Notes under the pieces: generated by a model
What the model was told of the DNA's origin: nothing
What the model saw: the letters and a program-made list of their open reading frames with translations, nothing else
Database searches by the model: none
Shown: in pieces, positions 1 to 10,100 of the stretch
Position numbering within the stretch: position 1 is the first letter of the stretch
Layout: each line of letters begins with the position of its first letter
Position numbers and translations under genes: made by a program
Assembly: GCF_963678635.1 (NCBI RefSeq)
Contig: NC_087062.1
Coordinates: 67,195,415-67,259,414, forward strand
Origin: Symsagittifera roscoffensis
Lineage: Eukaryota > Xenacoelomorpha > Acoela > Convolutidae
Direction of reading: 5' to 3'
Length of the DNA: 64,000 nucleotides

Positions 1-43
1 AACGCGTAAGCGGAGAGTTAATCCGTCTCAGAAATCGTTCCAA

Positions 44-278
44 ATTGGTTGAAAAAGCTTATTTGTCATAATTGATTTGTTACAAGGAGCGAAATCTATC
101 TTTTTCTATTTTATATGGCGTGCGCGGGGATGATTTTCATAAAAAATTTCAAATTTTAGAAAAAAAAAATTTTCATTTTACTTTAATACATTTAATTTTT
201 AATGTTATTACTGCTCCATAATACCTTAAAAGGCAGTCGGAACATTCAGGGCTTCGCCCTGATACGAGCAGTTTTGTT
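44..278. repeat. Dispersed repeat R1, copy 1
   Basis: This AT-rich block is repeated, diverged but clearly alignable, at about 45,345-45,590 in the same orientation. Both copies share an opening stretch around 'attgatttgttacaagga', a middle 'gctccataa' and an end 'cttcgccctgatacgagcag'. In this copy the end forms a perfect 7-bp hairpin (TCAGGGC, loop TTC, GCCCTGA at about 248-264). No coding capacity was seen. It is probably part of an unclassified interspersed element whose full ends I cannot define. Confidence 0.7.
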
Positions 279-344
279 TCATTTCAAAACAATTGAAAGA
301 AATTTTTAGGCGGAATAAAAAAAAAGAGCCTGATACTTATTTTA

Positions 345-650
345 AAAGCGCGGTTTTTGAGAATCACCTCATGCAAGATTCTTTTTTTGACTGCGCGTTT
401 TTTAAGAAATAGATCATGAATCATTAAGTTTTCTTCTGCGCGTTTGTGAGAAAAGCGTCATGACGAATTCGATTTTCGACAGCTGGTTTTCTGAGAAATA
501 GATCATGAGTAATTCACTTTTTCGACAGCGCGTTTTTTGAATAATATATAATAAAAGATTGTTTTTTTTTCAACATTGCGTTTTCTGAGAAATACATCAT
601 GAATGATGTTTTTTCGACAGCGTTTTTCGCGAAATACATCCTGAATGATT
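345..650. repeat. Degenerate ~45-bp tandem repeat upstream of TYMP
   Basis: A motif of the form 'cgacagcgcgttttctgaga' followed by 'aatagatcatgaatgatt' recurs at a spacing of about 43-46 bases. The 'tcatga'-type core is near 369, 415, 461, 503, 596 and 639. A further lone copy lies near 1015-1050. The units are too diverged for an exact count; about seven are recognisable. Short open frames over this stretch follow from the repeat and are not supported as genes. Confidence 0.65.
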
Positions 651-1659
651 ATATATTTGTTAGCGTTTTTTCTCGCATTTGCATCTTGGGATCAATGTTA
701 ACAGAAATCAACTTTGTGGAAGAGCGGCTGTCCTCGCTGGCTTTTTTTACAAACATCCATAAAACCCAATTTATTGACAGTGATGAACTCATGAAACGAG
801 TCGGCTTCCAAAACCGACTGTCACACTTTTTATCAACTGCACAAATTCTCTTTAAAAATACTTCAAAAACACTGATTTGTAAAATATGTATAGTTTTTAA
901 TCAACCCATTTTTTTACAGCTGAATTTTTGATTGCACACTTGTGTTATGAAAAAAATGAAACGGCTCGACCCTTTGCACGCCTGCCTATTCATGATCATG
1001 AAGATTTTATTTTTTTGACAGCGCTTTTTCTGAGAAATACATTCTACAAACAAAACAAATAACGAAAACTTCAGTGTTTAACTGAAGTGTAGATGCAAGC
1101 CATCAGACGCGACCAATCAACTATGCATGAAAGTAGCCGTTAGCTCGAGTCTCAAAAAGCAGAATCAACGAATGTCGTTATAAATAATCATAGTGGCCGT
1201 TAATCTGATGAAATTTTGTCGCAGTTTGATTCACTAAACTTGTTTAATAAGTCTTTTTCTTGAAAATTTTCTCAATTAACTAATTTTTGCTAATCAATTT
1301 GCTAATTTTTTGCTAAAAAATGAAACCAAAAAAAGAGATGATTATACTCATATCAATCTCAATTCTTTGCTATATGATAAAAAATGACCGCTTGTAATGG
1401 TTAGTTGTTTGTGGTAAGGTCTTCTATTAGACGTGTATATCCAATAAACTGGATCTCAATATCTTGTGGCCGGTTGAGACTGATACCAATAATTGAATCA
1501 TAAGTAGTGTTATTAAACTAAGTTGATCACATTCACCTGTTAATAATTATTTAACAAAAGATAACTTTAATTCCAGGCCACATACCAAGTTTAGCCACAT
1601 TAGATTAGTTCTTAGTAGTAACTTTGTACTTAACAGATTTATTACAAACTACTCTAACT

Positions 1660-2121
1660 ATGCCTTCTGTCAGGAGATTGACTCCAGTGCAATTGATCGA
1701 GAAGAAACGAGATGGTAACAAATTGAACGAAACTGACATCGAGACCTTTGTGCGGTCTGTGGTTGGATCTGAGGGCTTTGAGAAAATGGAGGACGCCCAG
1801 ATCGGAGCAATGCTCATGGCGATATTCTTAAAAGGACTCGAATTCGTTGAAGCGAAGTGTCTGACCGAGTACATGCTGCTTTCGGGCGACGATCTCAAGT
1901 GGGACGCGTCGCCTCCAGTCGTAGACAAACACTCGACCGGAGGCATCGGCGACAAAGTGAGCATTCCATTGGCACCCATGCTGGCAGCGGCAGGAGCCAG
2001 AGTGCCTATGATTTCTGGGAGGGGTTTGGGTCATACTGGAGGCACGCTGGATAAATTGGACTCAATTCCTGGATTTACAGCTGAAAAAAGTTTGCAGCAG
2101 ATCCAAAACGCAGTCAATGAA
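1660..2121 (+). CDS. TYMP: Thymidine phosphorylase, exon 1 (residues 1-154)
   Basis: This is the first coding exon of a thymidine phosphorylase (TYMP/DeoA; nucleoside phosphorylase family II). The enzyme reversibly converts thymidine and phosphate to thymine and 2-deoxyribose-1-phosphate in pyrimidine salvage. The N-terminal helical domain spans about residues 7-72. The phosphate-binding segment KHSTGGIGDK is at 90-99, where His91 matches the catalytic histidine of the bacterial enzyme. The family signature SGRGLGHTGGTLDKLD is at 119-134; its last position is Asp where the pattern has Glu. The start is the ATG at 1660, which fits the usual family N-terminus. A pyrimidine-rich acceptor ends at 1576, so a 5'UTR intron may precede it. 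The exon ends in phase 0 at a GTGAGT donor (2122-2127). GC at third positions is higher than in the surrounding DNA. Confidence 0.93.
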
Positions 2122-2135
2122 GTGAGTACCTTAAG

Positions 2136-2543
2136 CAGGGGCGGATATAGGATTTTCTCGAGTGGGGGGGGGGGTGGATTTTAAAATTTTTTTCGAAAAG
2201 TTCGCCGAACTTTTTTCTGTAGTTCGACCAAATTGATTGTCCGAGCACTCCCAGGACAGTATAAATACGTCAACTTTTGAAAATAAAAAACAGGTCACAA
2301 AAGCCGTTAGTGGGCTTTTTTTGGGAAATTTTGACCAAAAAATTGTGTTCTTTCGGTGCGCGCTTCCGCTCAACAAAATTAAAATATATTGGCGCTAAAG
2401 GAGCTGTAAAAAAGTTTCGGGTTGGTCGACGTAAAATGGATGTCATAAATTAATACCAAAGGGGGGACCCTTTGATTGGCGAGGAGGTTGAATCCCTGAA
2501 GGAAGGAAGGTGTCCGCTCCTCCCTCCCCCTAAATCCGCCCTG
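2136..2543. mobile_element. hAT-type MITE with 8-bp TSD in intron 1
   Basis: The left terminus is CAGGGGCGGATATAGG and the right terminus is CCTAAATCCGCCCTG, an imperfect inverted repeat. Both ends are flanked by the same 8 bases, ACCTTAAG (2128-2135 and 2544-2551), the target-duplication length of hAT transposons. No transposase frame is present, so it is a non-autonomous element of 408 bp. It contains a G-tract at about 2164-2173. It starts directly after the splice donor of exon 1, leaving GTGAGT intact. A related copy in opposite orientation lies at 42,945-43,310, and a lone left terminus at 13,704-13,719. Confidence 0.88.
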
Positions 2544-2646
2544 ACCTTAAGTTAAATGTTAAATCCGGGTTTCAAAAACAAAAAAACAAAAAATTAATGT
2601 CCGACAACTTACTCTTCAATCAAATATATGCGCTTCAATGCGCCTT

Positions 2647-3142
2647 TGTTGCAGCGCAAATGTAAATGTGCGAGAGTATAAATGCATAAAACTGAACCAA
2701 AAAATAAATGCATATAGGGACAGTAGCCGAGCGTATACATGGTGCGTCCCGGAGGTTTCGGCGCCGGTTCGAATCCCGCCTAGGTCATTTCCTTTCTAGA
2801 ACTCGAATGTGCACCGAACTTGATGGGATGCTCCGTAACCAGGTTCGGTCCCCCCAAAACCCATTTTAACCGTCTTTTCGCTCTAATTTGGTTCAGCCTT
2901 GGTTAAGGCTGACCTTTAAAAAGAGCAATTTGTCTCAAGGACAAATACTGGCCATTTTTTGCAGCTTGCTTTGAGTTATGCAGTTTATTGTGGCCGATGT
3001 TACCGATGATAAAGTTTGTTAAAATTATCGTTATATTTTCAAATTTCCGTTATATTTCCGGAGTTATTTTGCCGAGAAAATACTCATTAATTAAATTGTT
3101 TAAAAACCGTTTTTTATTTAATCTTGGAGATTGACGCGCAAA
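2647..3142 (+). repeat. BEL copy 1, 5' LTR
   Basis: The LTR starts TGTTGCAGCGC and ends ...GACGCGCAAA; the 3' copy ends ...GCGCACA, so the terminal CA was altered here. TATAAAT is at 2677-2683 and AATAAA at 2703-2708. A tRNA-like module lies at about 2717-2788 (A box TAGCCGAGCG at 2724; B box GGTTCGAATCC at 2766-2776). A hairpin, CAGCCTT (2894-2900) with AAGGCTG (2905-2911), is followed by AGAGCAATTTGTCTCAAGGA (2922-2941). Both are conserved in the diverged LTR at 26,451-26,912. Confidence 0.94.
2717..2788 (+). promoter_or_regulatory. tRNA-like module with Pol III A and B boxes in LTR
   Basis: TAGCCGAGCG matches the tRNA A-box consensus at nearly all positions. GGTTCGAATCC, 42 bases further, matches the B box fully. 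The T-arm pairs at 4 of 5 positions and a D-stem GCC/GGT is possible. The acceptor stem pairs at only about 4 of 7 positions. This is therefore a tRNA-derived sequence of the serine/leucine (long variable arm) type rather than a functional tRNA. It is repeated in the 3' LTR at about 10,908-10,979. Whether Pol III uses it is not shown. Confidence 0.6.
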
Positions 3143-3164
3143 TTTTGGCGCCCCACAAGGGACA
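3143..3164 (+). promoter_or_regulatory. BEL copy 1 primer binding site
   Basis: Directly after the 5' LTR comes TTTTGGCGCCCCACAAGGGA, which begins the primer binding site with TGGCGCC. The diverged BEL copy has nearly the same string at the same place (TTTTGGCGCCGCACAAAGGG, minus strand 26,450-26,431). Its complement ends in GGGCGCCA, as expected for a tRNA 3' end. I cannot name the primer tRNA from this alone. Confidence 0.75.
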
Positions 3165-4127
3165 GTTAGTGCCCTTGATTGTTTAATAATTTAACGACTA
3201 CTTTCTTTTCAAGACAAGGGAACCTTTGCACAATTATTTGCGACTCCATAAATCAAAGTTGTTGAGAATTGTCGGGGAAATAAAACGGGTGGTTTTGTTT
3301 TGTCTGCCTACTTATCTGTCTGCTTTGCCAACTGACTGTTACATAACCGGCAACTGCATTACTTCCTAATAGTGGTGGCATTCCTCATAGCAGGAGGTAA
3401 ATATCAACAAGATCCGGGTTGCAGAAGAAAAGAGCCCGTTTTGTTGAAGAAATGTGCAGATGGCAGAAAACAAGAGAGAAGAGCCGACCTTGCATTACAT
3501 GTATCTTTTCTGGACGTAGACTGGAAAGTTGGATCAAGTAATAATTCCAGAGTGCAGCTGACAGAAGCTTTACCATATCAGGACAATTCTTTAATCTTGG
3601 ATGGACATCATCCAAAAGTATTGTTTGCACAACAATCAGTTCCACTGCGAGGACTATCATCAGAGCAACGACTGTATATAATCTTTGATTCAGTTGAACT
3701 TCGCAAGTAGTGCTTGCTGAACAATTTCTCTGCGACAGACCAAAGTCTTGAGAGAAACTTCTTCCGGTGCCGAAAATCTCCAAAATCGTCAAAAACTGTA
3801 AGACTCTTCTAGTTTTTTTTCAAAATCTTTCTGTGCGATAAAATTACATACGATGTTCTATTGTGTATCCCAACTCAAAGCAAGCTACAAGTGGTAATTT
3901 TTTCCCGATACCACAAATTTTTGGGTAATTGTGAACGGATTGAAAATCCAAAAAATTGGATCATAGACAAGGGGTACTAGACTAGTTTTTTGGATTGGTT
4001 TACGACTCGAACCTGCTGACCAAAGTTTTCCGAAAAATTTTGGGAAAAAAGTAAAAAATCGCCAAAAATTCCTCAGAACGTCCCCATAATTCTGCGAAAC
4101 TGTGCTGTAACATGACACCAACCTTAT

Positions 4128-4446
4128 GGTAAGTGGTCTGGTAGCGAAATATCAGGCAAATTAAGTTGAGTTTTTTCATCCTCAGGTTTTTTCCGCGTGT
4201 GTTGTTGGAACTTAACCAATTTGCCTGATCCCCCACCCACATTGGTGAAACTGAAAGCCAGTACGCTTCAAGTAATTCTAAGCTGTTTCAGCCCGTCCGA
4301 TTATTGACTTCGTTGCGCGACACTAATGTTAAGTGGTCAGGTACGGTGATATTAAGTGAGTTAAGTTGAATTCTTTCATCCTCAGGTTTACTCCGTGTGC
4401 GTTGTTGGAGTTCAACCGACCTACTTAATTTCCCCACCCCATTGGT
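4128..4446 (+). repeat. Two tandem structured leader modules in BEL copy 1
   Basis: Two ~119-base units (4128-4246 and 4328-4446) repeat at a 200-base period in the leader between PBS and gag. Each can fold. In unit 1, ATCAGGCAAATT (4151-4162) pairs perfectly with AATTTGCCTGAT (4218-4229). In unit 2, a different stem starting ATTAAGT (4351-4357) pairs with ACTTAAT (4423-4429), and GTTGAA (4365-4370) with TTCAAC (4411-4416). The loops are alike: both contain TTTCATCCTCAGGTTT and GTTGTTGGA. Diverged counterparts sit at 25,417-25,494 and 25,211-25,290 on the minus strand. Confidence 0.7.
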
Positions 4447-4686
4447 ACTTTAGCGTAACGTAGCCGTCGCATAGGTCTCTTGAGTGTGTGGTATTCGTTC
4501 TAGGAGCTAGTTCCTTGGATCACGCGCTCCGTATACTATCCGCACCGTCCCAAAAGCGCGTGAAAGAGACTTGTTTCACAAAGCCCAGTTTAAGCTTTAA
4601 CTTTAACGCCAGGTAAAAGTTTGTGGATTTACTTGAGTGAAAATACAGTATGTTCTGAGAGTCGTTTATTTCTGAAATTATTAAGC

Positions 4687-7131
4687 ATGGAAGTTAAGTT
4701 TCAGAAGAAAATTAAGAAGTTGTTTGAGAAACGTAGCACTCTCGAAAACGAACTTTATAAATGCCACGAGATAATTTTAGAATACATAGAGAGTCAGAGT
4801 CGTTGCTCAAAAATTGATACTTATATTGAAAAATGTAGGAACTATATAGAGCAAGCGGTCGAGATATATACTGAGTTGATTGATATGGCTGCAAAAAGTG
4901 CCAATCCCGACGAATTGATACCGGCACAGGATATGTGGCTTCATAAGTTGCCTCAAAGCAACGATAAAGTTTTGCAGGAAGCTATTACATATAAAACAAG
5001 TTTTGAGGCAGTAACAGAGCCGGACAAAACTGATAGCAGCTCAAAAGTTTCTCATCATTCTGAAAAAAGTGAAAAACCCCGGTCGCATAAAACAGATACC
5101 CGCTCTAAGTTGTCGCATCGAAGCAGCAGACATCAGCAATCGGGCTCTCAGAAATCTAGTTATACCGCCGCTCCGTCGAAAACACTTTCTGAGAAAAAGC
5201 GCGATTTAATGATTTTAAAGAAACAACAAAAGGAACTTGAGAGGCAGGCAAAGGTATCATTAAGACTGAGAGAACAACAAAGCCGTTTAGAGTTGGAAGA
5301 ATTGGCTGAAGAACACAGGAAAAAACTGGCAGAAATTGAGTTGAAAGGGCTTGAGTTAGAAGATGAGTTGTCGGAAATCAGTGAGAATGCTGAGGAAAGT
5401 GGTTTAACTCGAATCTCTCCACAACTATCAATAGACGAAAAGGATCGTACGCGTCACTGGGTCGAATTTGTCGACCACAATCAGCCTGATGCTGTTGTAG
5501 TTCCCAATCAAGAGCAGCACGTTCGTTCAACAGCTCCTGAGGCAACTTATCCTGCATCAACAAATTACTTGGTCTCATCAAGTTTTACAGGCGTGAATAA
5601 CGGCCACGCAGCTTCTAGTGATCCGGGATTGTATTACAGTAACCACATTCACGGACAACATCATAATTTGTCGAATTTGGTCCGATCGCAGGTTTCCGTT
5701 AACAATCCAGTAGGGTTACAGCAGGTCATTCAACCTGTTTCTAATAATTTGCCTCAGCAAACTTTTTTGTCCACTCATCCGGTGCTAGGCAATCCAAACA
5801 CAGGTTCAGTAGTCCCGGTAACTTCTGAAAACTATTTTGCTCCGCCATCATCTGCAGAAGTTCCTTCTGGTGTAACACCGTTTGTTCCTGCATCAACAGC
5901 AGTTAATCATGTTTCTTTAAGTCATCACACTGCAGGATCAGTAGTAGCTGGCTACCAAGCACCTGTAGCCCCATCACAACAACATATGGGTGTTCCCGTT
6001 AGTAGTTATAACTTTTCAAGTGACCACTACAATCCTTATAGTAATTTGTGGAGACCAGCTGTTGCTACCCCTTTAATGTCAACTCAACAGCACTACGTTC
6101 CTTCGACAACTGTTTTTTCCGCAGTAACTCCGATTGTTCCTACGAATAATTTTGTTCCTTATACAAATGGAGGGACTGTGTTCTTTGCGCAGCCTGAAAA
6201 CTTTTCACATGCTAATCAACCGTTCGTTCTTGATTGTCACGGTAACTCTTCGAATTACACAGAGCCAACTCCCGTTAATTCACCTGGTGCAGACGCCGAG
6301 CGTCCACTTTCGACACGAGAGTTGGTTAATATACTCATGCACAGCCGAAAAGATCATCTCCCTGAGTGGAAGCTGACCCAGTTCGATGGCAACCCACTTA
6401 ATTGGCATGAGTTGTTTGGGCAATTCACATCGACGGTCGATTCAGCCATACTCAGTGACGATGAAAAGCTTACCTATCTGAAAACGCTCGTAGTGGGTAA
6501 AGCAAAATCCGCATTAGCAACTCTTCAAAGAAAATTCGGGCAGCCGCATGCTGTAGTAGGGGCTCACCTAGATAAATTGAGTAATTTTCCGCCGCTGAAA
6601 ATGCATAACTCGGAAAATGTAATTGGATTTTCCTCTGCAATTTCTGGAATTGTTGCCGTATTCAAGTCTCTGTCTTTTAACGACGACCTGAAAAGTGTTA
6701 ACTTACTGAATCAGGCTGTGAGTAAGCTTCCCCCGAACCTTAAGGAGGCATGGTCGATGCAAACCGTAAGACGCCAATGGCATAGACCAACTCTGCTAGA
6801 TTTCAATGAATGGCTCAAAGAAAAAGCGGAGGGTCATGAGAGGCTGAAAACGATCAATTCTAAGGGTAAGTCTGAAGAACCAGTTAAACAAAAAGTAGTT
6901 ACAAAAGTGCTTGCAGGTAACACTACGCTAATTTCTAAGGATGAGAAAAGTAGAGAAAAGACAAGGTTTCCTCCATGCTCGCTATGCAAAGGGCAGCATG
7001 CACTCTGGAACTGTTCCGTGTTCAAAGAGAAAAACGCAACACAAAGGGCTAAATATGTAGCAGAACAAAAGCTCTGTTTTTCTTGTTTACAAGGAAACCA
7101 TAGGTATCTAAAACTCAACGAGTTCACTTGA
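4687..7131 (+). pseudogene. BEL copy 1 gag, truncated at the second zinc knuckle
   Basis: A long open frame of about 814 codons from the ATG at 4687. The N-terminal third is charged and helix-rich with a coiled coil (about residues 160-240). A Gln/Ser/Pro-rich middle follows. A DUF1759 gag domain lies at about residues 550-710, starting near ERPLSTRELVN. A zinc knuckle CSLCKGQHALWNC is at about 762-774. The second knuckle opens CFSCLQGNHR but loses its last cysteine, because the sequence jumps near 7,101-7,107 into a later part of the protease in another frame, and the frame stops at 7129. Gag forms the particle that packages the element RNA. Confidence 0.9.
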
Positions 7132-10100
7132 AAGTTTCCGCAAAGCCCAATGAAAGTGAATTTTCGTTTTCGTTTGTCGCTTTCGTTAAGCACAACATGT
7201 ATATATGACCCGATGTTATAAACGTTTCCGAATTGCAGGTCAAATACCCGCAACTAGCCCCGTTAAAGACGACTGCGTATAATTACAAAGAGATTGAGAT
7301 AGTTATAGGACAGGACTTCTATCATGCGATAAGACCCCTCGAACATGTCTTCGGAGATGAACTTGACTCACCGTGCGCCGTCCGACTTCCGATAGGTTGG
7401 GTCATTAGTGGTCCGTCTCCTGATCGTTCGTCCTTAAATTCTTCTTCCTTTAACTGCGTTACGGACGATACTTCTCTGACCGACCAAATCAAAACTTGGT
7501 ATGAGTTAGAGTCGTATGGTGCGTTCAAGCAAGTAGATGCCCGTTCCGCCGCAGACAAGCGTGCTTTGTCGATCCTAAAAACTGAAACCGTTCACGATGG
7601 TGAGCGTTACACTGTACCGATGCTGTGGAGTGATAATGATGTTAGCTTGCCTAACAATTATTATTCTTCATTAGCCCAATTAAAGTCATTAGAGAAAAGA
7701 TTAGATAAAGATCCGTTACTTCGCGAGAAGTATACCGAAACAATCAGAGAAGATATAAATAAAGGATATGTCATAACCGTCAACCCGCACGATCCCAGCT
7801 CACGAGCCGAACGTGAGTGGTATCTTCCACACCATCCGGTTTTGAACCCGAACAAACCCGGCAAGGTGCGCCGTGTGCTCAATGGAGCATCCAAATTTCA
7901 TGGCACTTCCTTAAATAGATCTCTCTTGGTTGGCCCAGATCTCCTTCAAAATCTTGTTTTTGTACTGTTGAGGTTCCGTCAACACAAGTACGCCGTCTCA
8001 GCGGACATAGAAGGTATGTTCTTACAAGTTGGAGTACTTGCGCGAGATCAACCGTCTCTCCGTTTTTTGTGGCGGGAGGACCCCACTTCAAGTGTGGTGG
8101 TTCACCAATACACCCGTCATATTTTTGGCGCTCGTGATTCGCCAACTTGTGCGAATTTCGCGCTACAAAAAACTGCTTCTGATAATCAAGCTGAATACCC
8201 CGAAGCCGCTTCAGCCGTTGTCCAGAAGTTTTACATGGACGACTATCTTGACTCGTTCGAAAATAACCGCTGACGCTCTTAGCCTAAGTAAAGACTTAGT
8301 CGCAATGCTCAAATTAGGTGGGTTTAACCTGACAAGGTTTGTTAGCAATGTACCCGAAGTTACAACCGCTCTTAATCCGGACAACCGTGAGTCCAACCCG
8401 TCAGTTAAGGATATTTGTAAGAGTCCAGACCAATCGTCGCATGTTCTTGGTCTCAGGTGGGATCATGTAAAAGATACCCTAGTAGTAAGTAGAGGTGTTG
8501 ATCGACCACTAGATAAAGCAATTACTCAACGCACCGTGTTGAGTTTTGTTTCCTCAGTTTTTGATCCAATAGGACTGGTAGCTCCATATACTGTGAAAGC
8601 GCGCCTTTTACTAAAAGACATATGGAGAATCAGTGGTCAAAAGTGGGATGATGATCTCCCAGAGGAAATTAAACAATAATTTCTAGATTGGCACTCAGGA
8701 CTTCCACTATTAGGTACTCTGACGATACCTCGTAGCTACTTTACCGAACCGTTCGACCGCTGTGAACTTCACACGTTCGGTGATAGTTCGCAGGACGTTT
8801 TTTGCGCCGTATCGTTTCTCCGAGCCCGACTTGCTAAATCGCAAAAGACCGAGTTAGCTTTTGTATTTGGGAAAGCCCGTGTAGCGCCTATGAAGATGCT
8901 CTCCATTCCCAAGTTAGAGCTTCAGGCTGCTCTGCTTGCGACTCGACTCAAAGAAGAGATTTTGAAAGCGCTTACTTTCAAAGTAAGCAATGTATTCATG
9001 TGGACTGATTCTACCACCGTTCTCCAGTGGCTTATCTCGTGCAACAAACTTCCTGTGTTTGTTGGAAACCGCACTGGTGGAATTTTGGAGTCCACCACCA
9101 TTGATCAATGGAATCATGTACTCAGTCGTGATAACCCAGCTGATACCGGCACACGAGGGATTTCTTCGGAAGCCCTCAAGGATAGCAGCTGGGTTAGAGG
9201 CCCTAGTATATTGAGGACATGTGATTGGCCATTCAAGCCGAACACTGATGTCATCAAAAAGATCCAATTAAAAGGCCCGCTCTGTGACATTGATACATGC
9301 CTTGAGACTGCATCTACGTTTGTTGTTGATGCTTCATCTGAGAAAGCGCCGTCGATCCGTCTGATTAAAAATTGGGATAAATTCAGCTCAATTGTAAAGT
9401 ACAAACGTGTTTTAGCGTTTATGCTTCGTGTGCTACCATCGCATAAACACTTCCGTACAAAAACGCTTGAAATAACCGACCCGTCCGAGTTAGATATTGC
9501 CGAGCAGAAGCTCAATTATCTCGCTCAGTCCGAATCATTTCCTGCCGAAGTGAAAATACTTCAGTCCGATAAACTGATAACAAAGAAAAGTCGGATTGCT
9601 AAATATTCTCCGTTCATCGGCCCAGCTGGCATCCTGCGTTCAACTGGACGTATCAGCCGTCTTGTTGATACCGACTTTGATAGCAAACATCCAATAATAC
9701 TGGATGGTCGACACCGAGTTGCTCATATGTGGATTAGGCATATGCACTTTCAACATGCACATCAGGGGTTGGATTACATGCGTGCTGTAGTTCAGTTGAA
9801 ATACATTGTTCTGAAGTTGCGCTGGTTACTTGGGAACATCGAAAATACTTGCATAACATGCCGTAAGCGCAAAGCAAAAACAGTTGTGCCCATTATGTCT
9901 GACCTACCGATTGAAAGACTGGGTTACAAGCAGCCTCCCTTCTTCAACACAGGTGTTGATTACTTTGGCCCGTTTCAAGTGCCAATACGCCGAATTACCG
10001 AAAAGAGATGGGTTTCCTATTTACCTGCCTCACGACTCGAGCAGTTCACATCGAGTTGGTTTCATCTCTCGATACTAGTTCCTGCGTCATGGGCGTAGAG

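Noticed and set aside
599-931. 110-codon open frame upstream of TYMP
   Set aside because: Overlaps the 45-bp repeat array, has no recognisable domain and AT-rich codon use like the flanks.
3372-3710. 112-codon open frame in the BEL leader
   Set aside because: No ATG in frame, and the corresponding part of BEL copy 2 is not recognisably the same protein; more likely leader sequence open by chance.
7102-7238. Apparent intron with GT and AG ends at the gag-protease junction
   Set aside because: Joining the ends gives a stop within a few codons, and the enclosed sequence is itself protease coding; a deletion and a stop explain it better.
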